Part shown: piece after piece, positions 22,098 through 26,282 of the stretch
Layout: each line of letters starts with the position of its first letter
Position numbering within the stretch: the first letter of the stretch is position 1
Notes under the pieces: model-generated
The model's input: only the letters and a program-made list of their open reading frames with translations
Told to the model about the DNA's origin: nothing
The model's database searches: none
Made by a program: the position numbers and the translations under genes
Assembly (NCBI GenBank): GCA_002327685.1
Contig: DCXN01000030.1
Location: 10,308 to 44,231 of the forward strand
Length of the DNA stretch: 33,924 nt
From: Patescibacteria group bacterium UBA2135
GTDB lineage: Bacteria; Patescibacteriota; Minisyncoccia; Phycocordibacterales; UBA2135
Direction of reading: 5' to 3'

Positions 22098-22168
22098 GGC
22101 CTAAAACACTTTTGCTTCGCAAAATGTTTGGCCAATCAATCCTGCTATTGCAGGATGTGATTTAGGCC
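22098..22168 (+). repeat. Three-way-junction inverted repeat overlapping the 5' end of tRNA-Glu
   Basis: GGCCTAAAACAC (22098-22109) pairs with GTGATTTAGGCC (22157-22168), 11 of 12 positions. The enclosed sequence forms two hairpins: TTTTGC/GCAAAA (22110/22119, loop TTC) and ATCCTGC/GCAGGAT (22139/22150, loop TATT). The last four bases of the closing stem are the first four of the tRNA acceptor stem, so this fold and the mature tRNA exclude each other. Confidence 0.55.
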
Positions 22169-22236
22169 CCATCGTCTAACGGTCAGGACGTAAGCTTCTC
22201 AAGCTTAAAATCGGAGTTCGATTCTCCGTGGGGTCA
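22165..22236 (+). tRNA. tRNA-Glu (anticodon CUC)
   Basis: A full cloverleaf can be drawn: acceptor GGCCCCA with TGGGGTC (one G-U), D stem GTCT/GGAC, anticodon stem TAAGC/GCTTA with loop TTCTCAA (anticodon CTC at 22198-22200), a short variable region, and T stem CGGAG/CTCCG with loop TTCGATT. The discriminator is A. CCA is not encoded, so CCA-adding enzyme is needed. A U-rich terminator hairpin follows immediately. Confidence 0.95.
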
Positions 22237-22281
22237 AAAAGTGTTAAGAAAAAGTGAACTGCTTCACTTTTTTAACTTTTT
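22235..22281 (+). terminator. Terminator hairpin of tRNA-Glu
   Basis: CAAAAAGTGTTAAGAAAAAG then TGAA, tetraloop CTGC, and TTCACTTTTTTAACTTTTTG: a long A/T-rich stem with small bulges whose right arm is a double U-tract. It starts at the tRNA 3' end. Confidence 0.75.
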
Positions 22282-22290
22282 GAAAGCGCA

Positions 22291-22400
22291 GACATATTTT
22301 TGTTTGACTCCGAGCTTGTCGAGGAGGAAAGGCAAAAATGTCGAGCTGGGGTCGCGAAATTTTTCCGTCGAGAAAAATATTTGTGACCATGTCAAATTGT
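22291..22400. other. Non-coding stretch with interleaved inverted repeats (possible pseudoknot)
   Basis: GACATATTTTTG (22291-22302) matches CAAAAATGTC (22333-22342), and GACTCCGAGCT (22306-22316) matches AGCTGGGGTC (22344-22353). The pairs interleave as a-b-a'-b', as in an H-type pseudoknot. A further hairpin, AAATTTTTC with GAAAAATATTT, follows. No ORF. It may be a decayed mobile sequence, because a fragment of the tRNA 3' end lies just downstream. Confidence 0.35.
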
Positions 22401-22449
22401 ATGCGTAGCATTCCTTTTCAACGTGGAAAAAATACTTAGTGACTCGTGA

Positions 22450-22467
22450 CCGATTCTCCGTGGGTCA
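22450..22467 (+). repeat. Partial duplicate of the tRNA-Glu 3' end
   Basis: CGATTCTCCGTGGGTCA (22451-22467) repeats the tRNA T-loop/acceptor sequence at 22219-22236 with one G missing. This is the arrangement expected of an attachment-site scar from an element that used the tRNA gene. The 213 bp in between carries no integrase. Confidence 0.5.
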
Positions 22468-22561
22468 TCGCACTTGACATATTATTCTTATTATATTACT
22501 TTTTATTATAGAAATAAAATCAGCAGTATAACTTTTTCAGTTCAAACAAAGGAGGGTTGTC

Positions 22562-22864
22562 GTGGAAGTCAGCACAATCACAGAGGTTGTGGCAACGATT
22601 TTTGCCACCCTCGGCATTGTTTTTGGAATGGGGGCAACTTTTTGGAAAGGATATCAAAAAGGAAAATGTCTCCTACCGCGAGTCATGATTTGGTGGGTAA
22701 ATGTGCCTATGTCGATTGCGGTCATCTTGCGTGCCGTTACGTTCATTTTAAATGAGGACTATTGGTTTTTTGTGGCACTTGATGTGGCTGCATTTATCAT
22801 CCTGATAGGTACCATATGTCAACATTTCGGTCTATTATTGAAGAAAAAAGTTGACTCATCTTGA
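22562..22864 (+). CDS. Small membrane protein, 100 aa, function unknown
   Basis: The start is GTG at 22562, fixed by AAAGGAGGG 5 nt upstream, one of the best Shine-Dalgarno sites in the window. The product has three hydrophobic segments (about residues 8-27, 42-63 and 67-91), a basic loop WKGYQKGKCLLPR between the first two, and a basic end KKKVDSS. I recognise no family. A TTGACA at 22474-22479 may be part of its promoter, though no good -10 is seen. A strong terminator overlaps the stop codon, so it is probably a monocistronic, well-translated gene. Confidence 0.75.
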   Translation: MEVSTITEVVATIFATLGIVFGMGATFWKGYQKGKCLLPRVMIWWVNVPMSIAVILRAVTFILNEDYWFFVALDVAAFIILIGTICQHFGLLLKKKVDSS

Positions 22865-22902
22865 AGGCCGTACGACGCTTGCTCTACGGTCTTTCTTTTT
22901 TT
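22864..22902 (+). terminator. Intrinsic terminator after the 100-aa membrane protein
   Basis: AAGGCCGTA and TACGGTCTT form a 9-bp stem (one G-U) with a 12-nt loop, followed by TCTTTTTTT. The stem begins at the stop codon. Confidence 0.85.
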
Positions 22903-23064
22903 ACATCATTCCATCTTCCTTTTGGGTAATATATATTCACTCGTATTTGATTATAAAAACCACCTCGTTAGAGTGGCTTTTATGCAATGCTTTGTCTTTT
23001 TGCCTACTGCAACGACGCGAATTCAAGTCTGAATGTAGGCTACCTAACTTGCGGGGATTTTAAA

Positions 23065-23787
23065 ATGTCGTATATTTTATCTATGGAGACACTGGAAATA
23101 TTAACTAAAAAACATGAAAATATATTACTTGTGGATAAACCCAAGGGAATTACCTCATATGATGTCATCCGTAAACTTAAGAAAAAATACGGTAAACTAA
23201 AACTTGGGCACGCCCAAAAGCTCAAGCTTGGGCACGCCGGAACACTTGACCCGCTTGCAACAGGACTCCTTATTGTCGGTGTTGGCAAGGGGACGAAACG
23301 GATGGCAGAATTTCTGAAATTACCCAAAACATACGAAGTTGAAATCCTGCTCGGTGTTCGCACAGACACTGGTGATCTTGAGGGCAAATGTTTACAGGTT
23401 GAATCTGTAAACATTGATGATGTGGACGGCGAGCGCGTTCGGAAAGTTTTAGAGGAAATGGTTGGAAAGATTGAGCTTTCGGTGCCGGTGTATTCAGCAA
23501 TAAAACAAAAAGGTGTGCCGCTTTACAAACGCGCTCGTCGCGGTGAACATGTTATGCCGCCAAAGAAAAAAATGGAGATACGTCGTATCTTGCTTCGCGA
23601 GATACGACGAGAGGAAGACAAAACAATACTTGACGTTGTGATGGACGTGGGCAGTGGCACATATGTACGTTCAATTGCTGAAGAGGTTGGTAAGTGTCTC
23701 GGCGTACCAGCGACTGTAAAAGAATTGCGAAGAACAAAAGTTGGAGATTTTGATGTGAAGGGCGCTAAAAGGTTAACTAATATTTGA
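23065..23787 (+). CDS. truB: tRNA pseudouridine(55) synthase TruB
   Basis: Makes pseudouridine 55 in the T-loop of tRNAs. DKPKGITSYDVIRKLKK and GHAGTLDPLATGLLIVGVGKGTK are diagnostic, with catalytic Asp62. KTYEVEILLGVRTDTGDLEG, PVYSAIKQKGVPLYKRARRGE and GSGTYVRSIAEE are further TruB motifs. The ATG at 23065 is preferred; 23083 is possible. At 240 residues the C-terminal PUA domain is absent, a common short form. Two oddities: the catalytic-loop approach is duplicated (KLGHAQKL KLGHAGTL, a 24-bp tandem repeat at 23201-23248), and a perfect hairpin at 23581-23609 is read in frame as RRILLREIRR. The frame is intact. Confidence 0.95.
   Translation: MSYILSMETLEILTKKHENILLVDKPKGITSYDVIRKLKKKYGKLKLGHAQKLKLGHAGTLDPLATGLLIVGVGKGTKRMAEFLKLPKTYEVEILLGVRTDTGDLEGKCLQVESVNIDDVDGERVRKVLEEMVGKIELSVPVYSAIKQKGVPLYKRARRGEHVMPPKKKMEIRRILLREIRREEDKTILDVVMDVGSGTYVRSIAEEVGKCLGVPATVKELRRTKVGDFDVKGAKRLTNI
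23201..23248 (+). repeat. 24-bp tandem duplication at the TruB catalytic loop
   Basis: CTTGGGCACGCC occurs at 23203-23214 and 23227-23238. The two 24-bp units encode KLGHAQKL and KLGHAGTL. Only the second leads into the catalytic TLDPLATG. Confidence 0.75.
23581..23609 (+). repeat. Perfect hairpin inside truB built of GTATCT/AGATAC
   Basis: CGTCGTATCT (23581-23590) and AGATACGACG (23600-23609) pair fully. The stem continues through T-G and GC/GC to a TTC triloop, giving 13 bp. The GTATCT/AGATAC words are those of the intergenic repeats at 7773, 12028 and 18723. Confidence 0.7.
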
Positions 23788-23791
23788 TTCT

Positions 23792-23829
23792 AATCTATTC
23801 TCAAATTCTCAAGAATTTAAGAATAGATT
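23792..23829. repeat. 18-bp inverted repeat between truB and mpg
   Basis: The left arm (23792-23809) and right arm (23812-23829) are complementary at 17 of 18 positions around a 2-nt centre. No T-tract follows, so it is a palindromic element or an RNA processing hairpin rather than a terminator. Confidence 0.65.
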
Positions 23830-23852
23830 GATAGTATATCTACTAAATATTT

Positions 23853-24407
23853 ATGAGGAAAATTTTAGAACAATCTTTTTTTGAAAAAAGTGCTCCAGAT
23901 GTTGCACAAAGCTTAATCGGAAAATATTTAGTGCGAAAAATTGGTGATCGTGAAATCGCGGCAATTATTACAGAAACGGAAGCGTATGATGGGCCGCATG
24001 ATAAAGCAAGCCACGCATCAAAAGGAAGAACAGTGCGTACAGAAATAATGTTTGGTCCCGCGGGGCATCTATATGTATATCTTTGTTACGGCATGCATCA
24101 TATGCTTAATATAGCAACTGACTCCGTGGGATATCCAGCCGCAGTCCTAATTCGCGGTATCGCTCTTCAAGGTTCAGCGTTGAAGCACATCAAGAGTTTA
24201 GATGGCCCAGGGAAATTAACAAAATATTTGCAAATTAACAAAACGTTAAACGCACTTCACGTATCGCCTCAAACGGGACTTTGGTTTGAAGATAGGGGAA
24301 TTGAGATTTCAAAAAGAAAAATTATGAGAACTCCACGAATTGGTGTTGCTTATGCTGGGGTATTATGGTCAAAGAAAAAATATCGTTTTGTCTTGAAAAA
24401 TTATTGA
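23853..24407 (+). CDS. mpg: DNA-3-methyladenine glycosylase (AAG/MPG family)
   Basis: Excises alkylated purines and hypoxanthine in base-excision repair. At 184 residues it matches bacterial AAG length. TETEAYDGPHDKASHAS holds the catalytic Glu region and YVYLCYGMHHMLNI the base-binding region; GPGKLTKYLQI and TPRIGV are also conserved. It begins 65 nt after truB with a hairpin between them and has no Shine-Dalgarno sequence. Together with the uracil-DNA glycosylase at 19318 it gives this region two repair glycosylases. Confidence 0.95.
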   Translation: MRKILEQSFFEKSAPDVAQSLIGKYLVRKIGDREIAAIITETEAYDGPHDKASHASKGRTVRTEIMFGPAGHLYVYLCYGMHHMLNIATDSVGYPAAVLIRGIALQGSALKHIKSLDGPGKLTKYLQINKTLNALHVSPQTGLWFEDRGIEISKRKIMRTPRIGVAYAGVLWSKKKYRFVLKNY

Positions 24408-24436
24408 ACACCGAGTGTTAAATAATTTATGGTTCA

Positions 24437-24465
24437 TAAAAACGGCGCCACAGAGTGGCACCGTT
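24437..24465 (-). terminator. Terminator between convergent mpg and the small basic-protein gene
   Basis: AACGGCGCCAC (24441-24451) pairs with GTGGCACCGTT (24455-24465), one C-A mismatch, loop AGA. An A-run precedes the stem on the plus strand, so the T-run is on the minus strand. On the plus strand a weaker TTTTT follows 7 nt after the stem, so it may serve both genes. Confidence 0.75.
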
Positions 24466-24480
24466 AAGTCTGATTTTTGA

Positions 24481-24795
24481 TTAAGGATCGGGAAGCAGAT
24501 GATCGCGACGTTCACGCGCCATGTGCTGTGCTTCGCGTCTCTGCTCTTCTCTCGTAATTTTTTCAAGTATCGCTTTTCTGCGTTTGATGACCCTTTGAAC
24601 TGTTATCAGTTTTTTCTTACGCCGTAGTTGGTTTCGCCGATTGAGCTCTTGAGCGATTTTTCGTCGTAGAGCTTCTTTTTCTTCAGCAGGCATGCGTAAC
24701 CCTCTAAGCGCGTAGTTAATAGCATGTGGTGCGAAATATCCTCCCCGGATTTTCCCTCTGGCTTTATCTGTAAGCCGCTGTATATCCGGGTCCAT
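24481..24795 (-). CDS. Small basic helical protein, function unknown
   Basis: The ATG at 24795 is chosen because AGAGGAGA lies 5 nt upstream; the preceding in-frame GTG at 24798 is too close to that site. The 104-residue product is very rich in Arg, Lys and Glu (for example LNRRNQLRRKKKLITVQRVIKRR) and looks fully helical after residue ~35. The N-terminal part contains YFAPHAINYALRGLRMPAEEK. A nucleic-acid-binding role is possible from the charge but not supported by a motif. Terminator on one side, Shine-Dalgarno on the other: a single-gene unit. Confidence 0.7.
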   Translation of the reverse strand: MDPDIQRLTDKARGKIRGGYFAPHAINYALRGLRMPAEEKEALRRKIAQELNRRNQLRRKKKLITVQRVIKRRKAILEKITREEQRREAQHMARERRDHLLPDP

Positions 24796-24864
24796 CACGG
24801 TCTCCTCTAAAGAAGTTCATTTTTGATTATATCATATCATGTCAAAAAGTCAAATATATATAAA

Positions 24865-24906
24865 AAAAGTTCTATGTTGTCACGATTGTGACAACATAGA
24901 ACTTTT
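24865..24906 (-). terminator. Strong terminator after the YqeY-like gene
   Basis: Perfect 19-bp stem (24865-24883 with 24888-24906) and a GATT/AATC tetraloop. On the minus strand it is followed by TTTTTTT once the stem's own U-run is included. It lies 21 nt after the stop of the minus-strand gene. Confidence 0.9.
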
Positions 24907-24927
24907 ACTTTTATGCTTTAGGTAAAA

Positions 24928-25383
24928 TTATTCAAATAGCTGGTCTACAACTTTTTTTACCATCGTACCATCTGCTTTTCCTTTTAATTCCTGCATTACA
25001 GCGCCCATTAATTGTCCCATACCTGATTTGTCAGTGATGCTGAGTTCCGTTTTCTTTTTTTCAACAACTGCCTTAATATCATCCTCTCCTATCATTTGAG
25101 GGAGATATTCCTCAAGGTGTGTAAGTTCCTCTTTTTCTTCTGCCGCTAACTCTTTTCGTCCACCTTTTTCAAACTGTTCAATTGACTCTCTTCTCTGCTT
25201 GGCAAGTCGTCCGATGACCACCAAAACTGTCTCGTCATCTAGTAACTCACTTGGCTTTTTTTTCTGTGTTATAGCTTCATTTGTAAGTGCCGCAAGGATA
25301 CTACGAAGCGTCTTTAGGAGTGACGCATCTTTCTCTTTTAAGGCTGTTTGCGCCCCTTTTTTAATTTGCTCGTGTAAAGACAT
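24928..25383 (-). CDS. GatB/YqeY domain protein
   Basis: Stand-alone 151-residue YqeY protein. It starts at ATG 25383 (MSLHEQIKKG), which matches the family; the frame is open further upstream. Family features are KTLRSILAALTNEAI, LVVIGRLAKQRRESIEQFEKGGR, EEYLPQMIGEDDI and the C-terminal MGQLMGAVMQELKGKADG. The domain is homologous to the tRNA-binding tail of the GatB amidotransferase subunit; the role of the free protein is unclear. No Shine-Dalgarno sequence. It is divergent from the DUF389 gene. Confidence 0.92.
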   Translation of the reverse strand: MSLHEQIKKGAQTALKEKDASLLKTLRSILAALTNEAITQKKKPSELLDDETVLVVIGRLAKQRRESIEQFEKGGRKELAAEEKEELTHLEEYLPQMIGEDDIKAVVEKKKTELSITDKSGMGQLMGAVMQELKGKADGTMVKKVVDQLFE

Positions 25384-25480
25384 AATATGTAGCGTGTGGC
25401 AGGTTGTTTGTACCTGTAACACATGGTTTTAATGAATAAATACTTTGTACTTGATACATAATACTTTATACTTATTATAT
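25384..25480. repeat. Divergent intergenic space with degenerate ATACTTT repeats
   Basis: CAGGTTGTTTGTACCTG is an inverted repeat at about 25401-25417. AAATACTTTGTACTTGATAC followed by ATAATACTTTATACTTATTA at 25438-25477 belongs to the GTATCT-type family and abuts the DUF389 start. Any promoters here could not be resolved. Confidence 0.45.
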
Positions 25481-26212
25481 ATGATTAAACCAGTATTTTT
25501 AACCAATTTTTTTGAACAAAAGAGGACTGTTGAATCTTTGCTCAAAGAATCTCGCGCGAGTAATACTTTTTTCCTATTTCTTTCATTGTCGGCATTTATT
25601 ACGACGCTGGGTCTTTTGGTTAACAATGCCGTTGTTATCATAGGTGGTATGCTCGTTGCGCCGCTTCTCTTTCCGATACTCTCGCTTGGCATGGGCATTG
25701 CCACATCAAGCGCAAAGGCCATCAAGCGTGCGTTAATTATCATTGGAAAATCTGTTCTTATTGTTTTTCTAATTTCTTTTATTACGACATTTCTCTTGGG
25801 CAGTGAAGAAATTACGGCACAGATGGAGTTGGCAAGCGACTTGAATCTTATCTTTTTCTTAACAGCATTTGCCTCAGGTATTATTGCCGCATTTGCATGG
25901 GTAAAGGAAAATGCGTCCTCAATGCTTCCGGGTATTGCGGTGACCGTCGCGCTCATTCCACCGCTTGCTGTTTCTGGTATTGCCGCTTCTCTTCTTTCAA
26001 GAAGTCTTTTTAGTGGCTCTTTCACCCTTTTTCTCATTAATTTTCTGGGTATCGTGGTCGCAAGCACAATTATTTTTGTGTTGTTTGGTTTCCCGGGATT
26101 ACAGAAGGTTGAAGAACAAAAGATAAAAGAAGAGCAAGTACAAGACGAAGAAGAGAAAGTGCAACGAGAAGAACAGAAAGCGCAAGAGCGGCTGGAACGT
26201 AATGGTGTGTAA
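25481..26212 (+). CDS. DUF389-family integral membrane protein
   Basis: A 243-residue hydrophobic protein with about six transmembrane helices. The DUF389 signatures are NNAVVIIGGMLVAPLLFPILSLGMGIA (residues ~47-73) and TVALIPPLAVSGIA. The ATG at 25481 is the sensible start; a TTG-led extension to 25445 would run into repeat sequence. The C-terminus (about 210-243) is a highly charged coiled-coil-like tail rich in Glu, Lys and Gln. Function is unknown; the position just before a P-type ATPase and a cation exchanger suggests, without proof, a role in membrane transport. Confidence 0.88.
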   Translation: MIKPVFLTNFFEQKRTVESLLKESRASNTFFLFLSLSAFITTLGLLVNNAVVIIGGMLVAPLLFPILSLGMGIATSSAKAIKRALIIIGKSVLIVFLISFITTFLLGSEEITAQMELASDLNLIFFLTAFASGIIAAFAWVKENASSMLPGIAVTVALIPPLAVSGIAASLLSRSLFSGSFTLFLINFLGIVVASTIIFVLFGFPGLQKVEEQKIKEEQVQDEEEKVQREEQKAQERLERNGV

Positions 26213-26282
26213 CTAGAGCATGTCAGAAAGCCTGTTCTAAACCGCCTTTATTTTTTATGCCGATTTAATAATTGTGTACGGG

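Noticed and set aside
25429..26067. 212-codon minus-strand ORF opposite the DUF389 gene
   Set aside because: The plus frame gives a recognisable family with membrane helices. The minus product is unrecognisable and lies wholly inside it.
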